Part shown: positions 21,484 to 33,600 of the stretch, in pieces | Layout: every line of letters starts with the position of its first letter | Numbering within the stretch: the stretch's first letter is position 1 | Source: Trachythela sp. YZ-2020 | Lineage: Eukaryota; Cnidaria; Anthozoa; Malacalcyonacea; Clavulariidae | DNA length: 64,000 nucleotides | Assembly (NCBI GenBank): GCA_016169945.1 | Contig: JADLSH010000254.1 | Coordinates: 1,240,001-1,304,000 of the forward strand | Reading direction: 5' to 3' | Notes under the pieces: model-generated | What the model was told of the DNA's origin: nothing | The model's database searches: none | What the model saw: only the letters and a program-made list of their open reading frames with translations | Made by a program: the position numbers and the translations under genes

Positions 21484-24400
21484 ATGTTCTGTATTGCTGC
21501 ATTGATTCTTCTTATAAATTTTGCCTTTCATAATCTCGTTTCAGGTACGTTTGAGTTTAATATATTTATTTTGTTAATATTTACACAAGGATGAAAAATC
21601 GCTTCTAATTGCCTTCTAAATGACGCAGCGTATAATTTGATATTAAATGTTTACCACTATACAGTACAGCCAAGTACAGCGTGAAATATGTGTCTGTCTT
21701 TTGTATCAATGTTGGTAAACAAAATATGAATTGGTTTGCAAAAGCTTAGGGTCATTAGAGACCATTAGGCGCTTTGCATCAATGCTAAAAAACAACGGCA
21801 CGATAATAAAGAGTGTTCCTTTTAATACAGCAATAAATTCTGGTGCTTTTTGACTGTAAAAAGACAGGATGTGCATAAGATTCGATGCCAGTAAACTACA
21901 ATGTGCCCTACTTATATTTTGTTCTTTCTAAAGCCAGCTTATTTGACGCTGCTAACACCAGACATGTACTTGTCAAGGGGAAAGTTCAGGGCTTGCAAAA
22001 TAAGCCGGAGTTCCGCGGCTACTTTAAGTTTTACCGCCGGCTACTTTTCATCTGGTCAGAGAAAAAAGTGCAAATCGATGTTCCACACGGAATTTTATAG
22101 CCAAACATATTCTGTTCGCCCTTATAGAGGAGTTAGCTTAATTTATTATGTCTAATCACAGACAAATTTATTTGTCAACAGAAAGTGTTGGGCATATTAA
22201 TGGTTAACCTTTAAAGTGCAACACTTGCCTCTTCAGGACTAAAATCGTCTCGCATTGGACAAATAAAATAACACTGTAGGACACATTAGGGTGCATTGCT
22301 GCTTCATGGGTTAATAGGTTAAAACTTGCATTAATACCCTAGCAATTTATATACTACATTTTAAAAATTGTTTATAAATATTCCAATCATTAGGAGGTGA
22401 TCTACACTGTCAGTTGACAAGTAACCATGGCAATAACTCAAATATGACTGAGGTAGACCTTCATGAAAATCTGATTCTAAACTGTTCCTCAGCTCAAACA
22501 AATAGCAGTAATCTTACATTTGAATGGATGCTGAATGATCATCTGAAAAGAAACAGAGTGTCTATTATAAATATAAGAGATGTTGCATGGGATCATGCTG
22601 GAAAATTTGAATGTCTCATCAAACAAAACCAACATTTGGAATCATGTGACCTCCTTGTAAAAGTAAAAAGTATGTCATTGTTTATTATACTCCCACTGAT
22701 CTGAAAAGTGGATTGTTATTCATTTCTTGTTACGTGTCCATCTCAACCTTGCTTCTTTCTGACCAACTCTCCTTCATCTCTTCTTATTACGTGTCCATAT
22801 CATCTCAACCTTGCTTCTGATCTCTTCGTTCCATAATGTCTCTGACCAGCTCTCCTTCATCTCTTCTTATTACATGTCCATATCATCTCAGTCTTGCTTC
22901 TCTCATCTTCTCTGCAATGTCTACCACCCCACGTCTTTTCACACCCCATGTCCGGTGTCTTTCAGAATGGGTCGGATATTTTTATAATTATGTCCGATGG
23001 CCTTATGTTTAGTTTGGCGCGAAAATGTATTCTTTTAAAATCGTATACTGACGCTAAATGTTGGGCAGTTGACTTACGATGCGACTGGTCAAACGAATAC
23101 CCGGCTCCGCTGTCACGCTTAGCAGACCACATAACAGCTCTGATAAACATTTACGGGGTAAATTTACGTCGGACAAAGTTAAAGTTTGGTTGGACATCAA
23201 TACAGTTGGGTCGGACAAACGGTAAACCTCAATTTTCCTTCGGGCGGACAGAATATCCGGTGCGTTTCTTTCTGGGTCGGACAATTTCACGAATGGGTCG
23301 GACAATGTCCGTGACCGACCGATATTTTAAGGCCTGGTCCATACCATCTCAGTCTTGCTTCCCTCACCTTCTCTGCAATGTCTACCACCCCACGTCTTCT
23401 TCTGATCTCTTCATTTCATAATGTCTCTGACCAACTCTCCTTCATCTCTTCTTATTACGTGTCCATATCATCTCAACCTTTCTTCCCTCACCTTCTCTGC
23501 AATGTCTACCACCCCACATCTTCTGCTGACCTCTTCATTTCATAATGTCTCTGACCAACTCTCCTTCATCTCTTCTTATTACGTGTCCATATCATCTCAG
23601 CCTTGTTTCCCTCATCTTCTCTGCAATGTCTACCACCCCACATCTTCTTCTGATCTCTTCATTCCATAATGTCTGACTAGCTCTCCTTCATCTCTTCTTA
23701 TTACATGTCCATACCATCTCAGCCTTGCTTCCCAGTCATCTTCTCTGCAATGTCTACCACTCCACATCTTCTGATTGCTTCATTCCATAATGTCTGACCA
23801 GCTCTCCTTCATCTCTTCTTATTACATGTCCATATCATCTCAGCCTTGCTTCCCTCACCTCTGCAATGTCTACCACATCACATCTTCTGATCTCTTCACT
23901 CCATAATGTCTGACCAGCTCTCCTTCATCTCTTCTTATTACGTGTCCATATCATCTCAGCCTTGCTTCCCTCACCTTCTCTGTAATGTCTACCTCCCCAC
24001 AGTTTCTTCTGATCTCTTCATTCCATAATGTCTCTGACCAGCTCTCCTTCATCTCTTCTTATTACGTGTCCACACCATCTCAGCCTTGCTTCCCAGTCAC
24101 CTTCTCTGCAATGTCTACCACCCCACATCTTCTTCTGATCTCTTCATTCCATAATGTCTCTGACCAGTTCTCCTTCATCTCTTCTTATTACGTGTCCATA
24201 TCATCTCAGCCTTGCTTCCCTCACCTTCTCTGTAATGTCTACCACTCCACATCTTCTGATCTCTTCATTCCATAATGTCTCTGACCAGTTCTCCTTCATC
24301 TCTTCTTATTACGTGTCCATACCATCTCAGTCTTGCTTCCCTCACCTTCTCTGTAATGTCTACCACCCCACATCTTCTTCTGATCTCTTCATTCCATAAT

Positions 24401-27400
24401 GTCTCTGACCAGTTCTCCTTCATCTCTTCTTATTACGTGTCCATATCATCTCAGCCTTGCTTCCCTCACCTTCTCTGTAATGTCTACCACTCCACATCTT
24501 CTGATCTCTTCATTCCATAATGTCTCTGACCAGCTCTCCTTCATCTCTTCTTATTACGTGTCCATACCATCTCAGTCTTGCTTCCCTCACCTTCTCTGTA
24601 ATGTCTACCACTCCACATCTTCTGATCTCTTCACTCCATAATGTCTCTGACTGGCTCTCCTTCATCTCTTCTTATTACGTGTCCATATCATCTCAGCCTT
24701 GCTTCCCTCACCTTCTCTGTAATGTCTACCCCCCCACATCTTCTTCTGATCTCTTCATTCCATAATGTCTCTGACTGGCTCTCCTTCATCTCTTCTTATT
24801 ACGTGTCCACACCATCTCAGCCTTGCTTCCCTCACCTTCTCTGTAATGTCTACCTCCCCACATCTTCTTCTGATCTCTTCATTCCATAATGTCTCTGACC
24901 AGTTCTCCTTCATCTCTTCTTATTACGTGTCCATACCATCTCAGTCTTGCTTCCCTCATCTTCTCTGTAATGTCTACCCCCCCCACATTTTCTTCTGATC
25001 TCTTCATTCCATAATGTCTCTGACCAACTCTCCTTCATTTCTTCTTATTACGTGTCCATACCATCTCAACCTTGCTTCCCTCACCTTCTCTGCAATCTCT
25101 ATATTTTCTTTTCCCACAGCATTGCCACATGTGATAATAGGACGATTCGACGTACTACAAGGGGAAATGAATTTGCCGTGCTATGTAAAAGGTTATTACA
25201 AACCAAGTAAGATTATTTGGTACAAAAATGACCAGCAAATCTTCCCAAATAATACAGACTACTTTGTAAAAACTGAAACTCCGAATGATTTTGTAATGAT
25301 ATCAACACTGCGGAGAATTTCTCCAAGTTTTAACGACACTGGAAATTACTCATGCGAGGCAAGAAATATATATGGAACAACAAGAAAATATACTGATGTA
25401 TCAAAGGACCAGATTAGTGGTAAATATTATGGACTATATTTCTTTTTTTAAGCAAGTCAAGTTGCTTTTGTTGCAGTTGTTTAAGAATTTAGAAAAGTCA
25501 CATTTTTGCCGAATTCAGTCAGACATTTACGCTTCTCTCCGCCTCCATGATTTTTGCCACCTTAAATGATAATTGTATGTTAATTTTTTTCTTTTCAAAA
25601 TAGTATTTATGCATAAGAATTGTCCGGCATTCAAAAGGAAATCCAGTGAAATAAACGTGACTATCAGCGTGGGGTCTTCGAAGTCAATATTATGCGAAGT
25701 AATAGATGATACATACGGCAAATCTGCTGTTCCTTTCTTGGTTAAGATGGGAAGTAATATCAGCACGTTGTACGATGTTGGTGGAAATAGCAAAAACATT
25801 TATAACAAGACCTCCCAAGGAGATGGAACCTGGTTAATAAATTACACCATTGTGAATGCTGTTAAAAACGACAGTGGTCAATATAAATGTGATTTCCTTC
25901 ATTCTCATAGATACCATTGTCCCAAATATCTCCATAAAATATTTAATGTGAAAGGTATGTTCTTTGGCGGGGTTTTATATAAGCGTTAAGGACATGTTAC
26001 AATGGATAATGTTTTCTGCAACTAATTTCTGCACAGAGTCATGTTATGAAAATATACTCACAGAAAAACCGTGAACATGGCGCGCGTTTCGCTTCACGGC
26101 GATATTATCATTCTCATCCATTTCTTTGTTGCTTTCTGGGCATGTTTAGCAAGAAAAATATTGTCAAAGTAAAACGAGATTCATGCTCACAATTTCTCTG
26201 CAAATATACTTCTTACCTAACATCGCTTTGTGTCCGAAATTGCGTTGCAAGCTGCAGCACAAATTGCCACTGATATTGGTATTTAACTTCAGACTGAACA
26301 ATTATAGGGACAAGAAAGTCTCTCAGTTCAATGCTGTATATTATGAAAATAATTAACATTATTTTCTCATTCTGATAACTGCTGGTTGACCACCGTCTGT
26401 TGCACGATTATATTTGGTAAAATCCACGTTCTACCAGTTTCTCACTTCTGCCAGGAGATTATGTTTTCAGCTGGGTTTGTGTGTATGTTTGTCTGTGGGC
26501 AAGATAACTCAAATAATATTTTATACGAAAATTTTTGGAGGTAATTGCCATGGGCCAAGGACAAATCGCTTAAATTTTGGTTCAATTTAGATAACAATTG
26601 CATGAGAAGTTTGTATTTCTTTCCCAGGCTGAACAGAACTGAATGAATACTTGAATTTTCTGGCGGATATATGCAGTCTCTGAATGCTTTCTAGTTTTCA
26701 ATGTTATCTACGTTTATTTGAGTGTTTATTATTAACTAATCTTTTCTTCTTTCATTTATTAGTGCTGGCTTCTTCCAGTGTCACTAAAAAGCAGCTCAAT
26801 TTACTGATGGTAATAGCAGTGAGTGTTTCAGGAGCTGTCTGTGGCTTGGCTTTGATTTTATACGTTTGTCACTTGCGTAGAAAATTGAAGGCACAACTTT
26901 ATGGTAAGTGACATATAGAAAATGAAAATGTAAAACATTGGTCTTCGTGCCATTTTCTCCGCCCTCTGTATAGTTTATATGTTTCTCCGTAGTGTTACAG
27001 TAAACATCTATACATGAAATACAAATTTGAACTGATTTGGTGGGAAGCACGGATGACAGATGCGTTTAGCGCGATGCCCGTTACTGCTGAGTTAAGTCTG
27101 GTACTGAAGGTCAAGGATAGGATATTACTTAGGATGGATGACTACCCTGCTTTGACTTGATATGCTTGAAAACTCATGTGAGTAGAGTTGTGAGTGGTTC
27201 TCTCCTGTGCTTCGAGGGTTTTTCTCCGGGTACTTCGGTTTTCGTGTGACAGTAACTCTTCCACCTTTCTTGTTCTTCGCGATCAGACATGAGTCGTACA
27301 GTATGGTGGCTAGTAAGCCTTCGCAATTCACCTCTCAGCTGCAAGGAAAGATGATTATAGACGGCCGGCCAAGCTTGAAAAAAGTGTCTAGAAAACAGTG

Positions 27401-29408
27401 TCGATGGCATTTTTTTGTTAGAAGCATGAAACTACGCAAAATGTCTTAGGATAGTGTTTACTTTGAGACTGAGAGTGGTTGCCAACCGTAATTTTTTATT
27501 TATATGCTAAAATTCGGTTTTTAAAAGGTTTTTTCTAAAACATTTCGAAGGATGGGATTTTTGTCGAATGCTGTATTTTATATTAGTGTTTTATTTTAAT
27601 TGGCTGACTATCTAATTAACATTTGTAAAGCTCGGGTAATCTTCTTTCGTATAATTCAAAATGATATGCTAATAAGAAACATGGCGCAAATACATCAAAA
27701 CACGACCTTTCAAAAAGAAGCCACAACAATATGTTTTTGTTGTGTTACAGATAGGCAACAATCACACATGTTTAGATTACATACGAATCAGTATTACACG
27801 CCCGGTTGCCACCCGTGTAACACAATATATTTCTGTTGAGCCAGTCGAGTTTTGGCATGTAAATGGTTGAAAAACAGCATGTTGGCGCAAACACGTAGTT
27901 TTACTACAACACATAGACCTTCAAAATCGGTAAATATTCGAAATTAAACGCAATAATTTACGAATTTAAGCCTTTGGGTAACCACTCGTCCTAATAAATC
28001 CATCCTTATTTTGAAACTCGCCTCCATACAGGTATTTTAACAAGTGTAATAGTAATACAATTTTCTCATTAGCATGTCACTTTGAGTTATGACAATTAAG
28101 AAAAGGAGGAATTTGCACATGCTAATTAGGTAGTGAACCAATCACAATAAATTCATGATATCGAAAATTGCTTTTAAATGGATTACCATCTATCGAAATG
28201 TCGTTATAAAAACCTTCCAATTTCGGTACTTAAATAGAAAAATTACGGAAGGCAACCAATTTCACCTTCAAAGTGAACATACTCCGATGACATTTAGTGT
28301 GGTTTCCTGCTTCTAACAAACAAATGCCATCGACAGTCACTTTTTTCGAAGCTGGCCGGCCGTCTATTAACACCGCTATAGCTTTATCTAAACCTTCAGT
28401 AAACGTTAAGCCCAGATCAAACGATGATGAGAGTCAATGAGAATTGCCACTCTCGCTCGCGTTTGACCGCCAACTCTCAAGGCTCTTTTCCACCTCGCCA
28501 CAAAAACCAACTCGCAAGCTCGCTGCGAGTACTTTCATCCAATCACAATGCTCGACAGTTTATTTCAATTACATGCAAGAACTCGCAGCGAGTTTGCGAG
28601 TTGGTTTTGCGATGAGTGGAAAAGAGCCTTAATGCACTCTCATCAACTTTGAGCTGGTTCAAATTTGATGAGAGTTTTTGCTCGTTTGACCGGTACGCGA
28701 GGTAATATCCAGTCAACTCTCATGCAACTCTTGAGTGTTGATGAAACTCTCATGCAAACTCTCGCTTGCCAACTCTCATCAACTCTCATCCCCATTTGAC
28801 CAGGCCTGGCTTAAGGTATTTCAGATTGTGTGTGTGTTTATACGCTGTATTTTTTCCATATAGAAAACTGTCCAGATTATTTACCGGAGTTACGTTGGGA
28901 TGTGTTTGTGTCATACAGCAGTCACGACTTTGAATGGATCAATGATCTCTGTCAAATGTTGGAACAACCTCCTTTTAATCTTACCGTGTGTTTACATCAG
29001 AGGGATTGGGAACTAGGCCGTAGTGTGGTGGACAATATGGTAGACTCAGTGTATTGCAGCCATAAGACTTTGATAATTGTATCTAAACACTATGTACAAA
29101 GTGAATATTGTATGCAAGAACTACAAATCGCAATGCACAGTGAGATTGCCTCAGAACTTGTAAGAAAAGAGAGAATTGTTCTGATCAAAATCGATGATGT
29201 ATCAATGCAACGCTTGCCCAGGGTTTTACGACAGAAATCATATCTTGATTGCTCAGATCCTGAACATGTGAGACATTTTAAAACCAATTTACTGCGTGTT
29301 TTACCAAGACGTGAGAGGCTTGAGGAGGAGCCTGGGCCAGCAGAAGATGAGAGTAATACCAGCAGTAGCAGTGGTGAAATAAGATTACAAGAATTGCAGA
29401 TTGTTTAA
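21484..29408 (+). CDS. IL-1-receptor-like protein: three Ig domains, TM, TIR
   Basis: Paralogue of the gene at 17051-20281, 557 residues. Exons: 21484-21544 (signal peptide, MFCIAALILLINFAFHNLVS), 22394-22669 (Ig1: LILNCSS, FEWMLND, GKFECLI), 25120-25419 (Ig2: LPCYVKG, IIWYKND, YSCEARN), 25604-25954 (Ig3: SILCEV, DSGQYKCDF), 26763-26903 (membrane helix, then RRKLKAQLY), 28864-29408 (TIR). All introns are phase 1. The TIR has RWDVFVSYSSHDF, CLHQRDWELGRSVVDN and YCMQELQIA, and is clearly the closest relative of the neighbouring TIR exon. The tail is short, acidic and Ser-rich. It has one Ig exon more than its neighbour. Introns 2 and 5 are inflated by a 121-bp satellite and by nested transposons. 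A role in TIR-mediated immune signalling is inferred from architecture. Confidence 0.88.
22733..25090 (+). repeat. Satellite array of ~121-124-bp units in Ig-TIR intron
   Basis: About sixteen units containing CTCTCCTTCATCTCTTCTTA, TTACGTGTCCATATCATCTC, AGCCTTGCTTCCCTCACC, TTCTCTGTAATGTCTACCAC and CATTCCATAATGTCTCTGAC. The sense strand is pyrimidine-rich and ends next to the Ig2 acceptor (25119). Each unit is open in one frame, giving a ladder of overlapping short ORFs; these are by-products of the repeat. A foreign segment of about 400 bases interrupts the array at 22940-23337. Confidence 0.9.
22940..23337. mobile_element. Insertion inside the 121-bp satellite
   Basis: Replaces part of one satellite unit between CCACGTCTTTT and CCATACCATCTCAG. 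It is more GC-rich than its surroundings and carries several GGGTCGGACA words in a row towards its right end, finishing GACCGACCGATATTTTAAGG. No clear inverted termini or coding domain are seen, so its class is unknown. Confidence 0.5.
26452..26610 (+). repeat. Dispersed repeat with GGGTTTGTGTG motif
   Basis: TTCTGCCAGGAGATTATG, CAGCTGGGTTTGTGTGTATG, TTTGTCTGTG and GATAACTC, ending with GGACAAATCGCTTAAATTTT. A second copy is at 58655-58800. Short fragments of the preceding part (ACTGCATACCTCCGCCAG) are at about 29548-29590 and 56338-56400. Confidence 0.5.
27358..28366. mobile_element. 1.0-kb foldback element with ~210-bp inverted ends
   Basis: TAGACGGCCGGCC at the left and GGCCGGCCGTCTA at the right start long inverted arms that stay recognisable for about 210 bases (TCGATGGCATTT / AAATGCCATCGA; GGTTGCCAACCGTAATTTTT / the complement). 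TTA flanks both ends (27355-27357 and 28367-28369), fitting the TWA target of PIF/Harbinger transposons. Total length is 1,009 bases with no transposase seen. It is located in the intron before the TIR exon of the second Ig-TIR gene. Confidence 0.8.
28406..28814. mobile_element. TTAA-flanked MITE, family B, host of a nested MITE
   Basis: Starts TTAAGCCCAGATCAAACG and ends CATTTGACCAGGCCTGGC then TTAA, so the ends are inverted and both lie on TTAA (piggyBac-like target, inferred). The interior has many GAGAGTTGATGAGAG-type words on both strands. A family A MITE is inserted at 28479-28630. Relatives are at 18014-18165 and 46439-46557. Confidence 0.7.
28479..28630. mobile_element. MITE, family A, nested in family B
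   Basis: AAGGCTCTTTTCCAC at the left and GTGGAAAAGAGCCTT at the right are perfect 15-bp inverted repeats; the interior matches the copy at 14985-15134. It interrupts the family B element between CCAACTCTC and AATGCACTCTCATC; the uninterrupted family B copy at 46439 shows the empty arrangement. Confidence 0.8.
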
Positions 29409-29737
29409 GAGAAAACTTAAGCGAAACATTTAAAACCAATCTATATTGCTTGCTTTGCCAAGACTTGATCATTTGGAGCCGCCTGATGTTGAGTTTAGTT
29501 TCATAGAATTGGCGCAAACATGAACTATTTTCATAACTGGAAGGCACTCAGAGATACTGCATACATTCGCCAGTGAAAGTCAAGTTTTCATGCATAAATA
29601 TGCATCAATTACCCTTTCAGTTCTTTTCAGCCCGAAAAGTAAGACTTGTGAATTTCTCATCCACTTTTCAACCAAATTGAAGCAAAGTTTGATCGATTTT
29701 ATCTTTGACCTACAAATATTAAACACAACAACGCACA

Positions 29738-29886
29738 CAAACAAACAAACAAACAAACAAACAAACAAACAAACAAACAAACAAACAAGCAAACAAACAA
29801 GCAAACAAACAAACAAGCAAACAAACAAGCAAACAAACAAACAAACAAACAAACAAACAAACAAACAAGCAAACAAACAAACAAAC
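29738..29886 (+). repeat. (ACAA)n microsatellite
   Basis: About 37 tetranucleotide units of ACAA with interspersed AAGC variants. It keeps several frames open on both strands (poly Lys-Gln-Thr-Asn / Cys-Leu-Phe-Val), which are not genes. Confidence 0.95.
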
Positions 29887-29966
29887 CGTGGTGAAAAACT
29901 TGAATACATAACCTCCTGGCGAAGGTAATGCAGTCAGAGATGTAAAAAATAAAGATATGTGACATG

Positions 29967-30341
29967 CATAGGCGGATTTTCTGGGGGGGGGTGCGGGGGG
30001 GATATTTTGCACCCCCCCAAAAAGTTTTCCCACCCCACCTAGAGAAATTTGCACCCCCCCAAAAAAATTTAAATGCTCATTGGGATAAATGACAGTAGTG
30101 TGATTGAAATAAAGATTTTAAACTAAGTAAGACTAAAAACAAGGATTTTGAACTAAATAAGATTAAAAATCTCAAAATTTTCTGGGAGCTTACCCACATT
30201 AGCAACGTACTGTGCCCCCAGACCCCTGCTGCAGCTTGCTCGGCGGCGCTACGCACCCTGTCGCTCACCTCTCCCCCTAAATTTTTGGCACCCCCCCTAA
30301 ATTTTCGGCACCCCCAGAGCAAAATCTGAAATCCGCCTATG
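29967..30341. mobile_element. hAT-type MITE, CATAGGCGGATTT family, copy 1
   Basis: 375-bp element starting CATAGGCGGATTTTC and ending GAAATCCGCCTATG, flanked by an exact 8-bp duplication GTGACATG (29959-29966 and 30342-30349). The interior is rich in GCACCCCCC-type words and has TTTCTGGGAGCTT and GGCGGCGCTACGCACC. A second copy is at 44321-44672. Confidence 0.9.
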
Positions 30342-30694
30342 GTGACATGTAATACAAAATAGAAAGCAGGTGACAGGAGAGGAAACAGAATGAATTCCCA
30401 ATTTATATATCCTCTCCTTAGATGTAAAAGAAACTACATAACAATATATTAATATATAAGAAATAAAACGTGGATATTGCCATTTATATTCCTATTGACT
30501 AAGTAATTAATGATTTTACCAGAGTGTCAAGCTTTCTTGCACTGTTCTTGGAGAACTAGGCACTAGACAAATCCAATATGGCGGTTTTTGGAGATGGATT
30601 TTGAAATTTAAAATTATACTTTTTCTATTTTCAACTATTTTGAATAATTTTGTCCAAATCAGTGATATTTGTTGTATAATCTCTATTCTCCATC

Positions 30695-33600
30695 ATGTCA
30701 ACGCTTTGGATGGGCGATGTAAGTCTGAATAATTGTTTTATTGAGTTCAGACGTTCAGTTGACCACGTTTTCTGTATTTTTACTACTCTCATATCTCAAT
30801 GCTTATACTGTCTATTTCAGCTTGATTCCTACGTGGATGAACAGTTTATTAAAGCTGCATTTGCTTCTGCTGGTCACGCAGTTATTAATGTTAAAATCAT
30901 AATAAATAAAATTAGTGGGTAAGATTAATGAGCACAGTGCAATTTCTTGTCAAATTTAGTCCTATTTCAGCACCTGTTAAAGATGAAAACCAGTAATTAA
31001 AACACTTTCTATCAGAAGACCTTTCCATCAAATGTTCTTCAGTGACAACGTCACAACATACCTTTGCTCGAAATGTCAGAAAGGCACAAACCATGGTAGC
31101 TTATTGTAGAATACTTACGTACACTGGATCACCACGTTTGAGATATCTTTTTCAGGTAGTTCAGACACAAACCACGGCAGCTTATTGTAGAATACTACCT
31201 ACACTGGATCACCACGTTTGAGATATCTTTTTCAGGTAGTTCAGACACAAACCACGGCAGCTTATTGTAGAATACTACCTACACTGGATCACCACGTTTG
31301 AGATATCTTTTTCAGGTAGTTCAGACACAAACCACGGCAGCTTATTGTAGAATACTACCTACACTGGATCACCACGTTTGAGATATCTTTCTCAGATAGT
31401 TCAGACACAAACCATGGCAGCTTATTGTAGAATACTTACGTACACTGGATCACCACGTTTGAGATATCTTTTTCAGGTAGTTCAGACACAAACCACGGCA
31501 GCTTATTGTAGAATACTACCTACACTGGATCACCACGTTTGAGATATCTTTCTCAGATAGTTCATACACAAACCACGGCAGCTTATTGTAGAATACTACC
31601 TACACTGGATCACCACGTTTGAGATATCTTTCTCAGATAGTTCAGACACAAACCATGGCAGCTTATTGTAGAATACTTACGTACACTGGATCACCACGTT
31701 TGAGATATCTTTTTCAGGTAGTTCAGACACAAACCACGGCAGCTTATTGTAGAATACTACCTACACTGGACCACCACGTTTGATATATCTTTCTCAGATA
31801 GTTCAGACACAAACCATGTCAGCTTATTGTAGAATACTACCTACACTGGAACTCGATGTTTGAGATATCTTTTTCAGGTAGTTCAGACACAAACCACAGC
31901 AGCTTACTGTAGAATACTACCTACACTGGACCTCCCCGTTTGAAATATCTTTTTCAGGTAGTTCAGACATAAACCTTGACAGCTTATTGTAGAATACTAC
32001 CTACACTGGACATCCATGTTTGAGATATCTTTCTCAGATAGTTCAGACACAAACCACGTCAGTTTATTGTAGAATATTACCTACACTCCTGACTGGGGAG
32101 TTTTGAAATTGTGCACCCAAGATTCCAGAGTTTAATAGTTCATATATGGTAATGACATACAACTCTTGTTTATTTATTCTGTCAGAGGGCCAGCAGGTTA
32201 CTGTTTTGTGGATTTTCCCAGTACAAAGAATGCTGAAAATGCTTTGAATACATTGAATGGGGTACCTGTGCCTGGAACAAACCCAGTGAGTAAAAATGTA
32301 GATGTTAAACTGATCTTATAGTTAAACCCCTATTGACCAATTCTATATCCAGTGTCGCAATTGAGGTGTGATTTTCCTGCCCCCTTTTAAAAGATCAATG
32401 CCAGCCCTTGTAAAAAAATACCAGCATTGATGACATAGTGTATAACATTGCTTATTGAAGAAAAACACAACGTTTTATTGTGTTCAATACAAGCTAATGA
32501 AGACTTTAGAAATAATTCTAATATTTTCACATTTTAGGCCAAAAGATTTAAACTGAATTGGGCATCTTATGGAAAGGAAACTCAACAACAGTATGTTCAC
32601 ATATTTATTGTTTGTTTGTCACAAAACACTGTGGTGGCAGGGCTTGAAATAACGGCCAGTCAATGGACATTGTCTGGTCAGAATTGAGTATTGACCGGAC
32701 AAAACCCTTGAATGCCGGTCTTTTTGTCTGGTCAAATAACAATTTGTGTGCTTTAAAAGAAAATTCAATTTCATCAAATTGAGTTGTTGTTTTTTTTGTC
32801 AAAGGATTTGAGTGTGTACATGTATGTAACTTGTCTAATAATTAAGCATCATGTATTGTAACGTAGCACCGTCCAAAAATGGGTCATGTCCAAGCAAAAA
32901 CACATTTGACCGGACAACATGACCGCCGCATGTCTGTTCGTTATTTCAAGCCCTGCATGGCCAGTTAGCTGTTCACCAAACTTTTAAACAGCCATCCTAC
33001 CATTTGACTGATTGTCATTTGGATGCCTTTGAAATAGCTTAATCAAAAGAGGAAAGAAAATCCATGTTTTGTAGGGGACCAGAATTTTCTATTTTTGTTG
33101 GTGATCTCACACCAGACGTTGATGACTCGGCATTATTGGTGAGTGTGGTCAGATTAATGTCGGACATACAGTCATTATGTTTTGTATTGATTTTAGTTTT
33201 GTATTTAAAAATATTAGCCAGGGTAAATATCAACGCAACCATCAACATTCAGTCCTATTGAACAAGATTCAAGAACTTGAATAAATATTTATTTCAATGT
33301 TTTAGAACTTCTTTCGCGATCGTTATCCTTCTTGCAAGGCCGCCAAAGGTATCAAAACTTCACTTATTTGTTTTGCTAACATACAGATGAAATACAGTAT
33401 TCTCAGAGTGAAAAATCTCGAACTTTTTTAGTTAACATTTCTCTATTTACCTAGTATATTTTTCACTAAATATATACAGTAATAATAATAATAACTTTAT
33501 TTGAGTGTCAACTGAAATAGCAGTTAATTCCACTAAATGGGGACACTATTTACTATTTTATACCTATTAAATATATAAAAAAATATAGAAAGTCTAATTT

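Larger units (their letters stand above)
29409..30694. other. Spacer between second Ig-TIR gene and TRNAU1AP
   Basis: Contains the dispersed-repeat fragment at 29548-29590, an (ACAA)n microsatellite at 29738-29886, a hAT-type element at 29967-30341, and about 350 bases of unique-looking AT-rich DNA that should carry the TRNAU1AP 5' UTR (CCAATATGGCGG near 30573). Confidence 0.5.

Noticed and set aside
23985..25000. Ladder of about 80-codon frames starting MSLTSSPSSLLITCPYH
   Set aside because: Each begins one satellite unit after the previous and has the same sequence; they are products of a 121-124-bp intronic repeat, not a gene family.
29580..30054. Overlapping open frames with Cys-Leu-Phe-Val or Lys-Gln-Thr-Asn runs on both strands
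   Set aside because: They are translations of the (ACAA)n microsatellite; no start context, domain or splice support.
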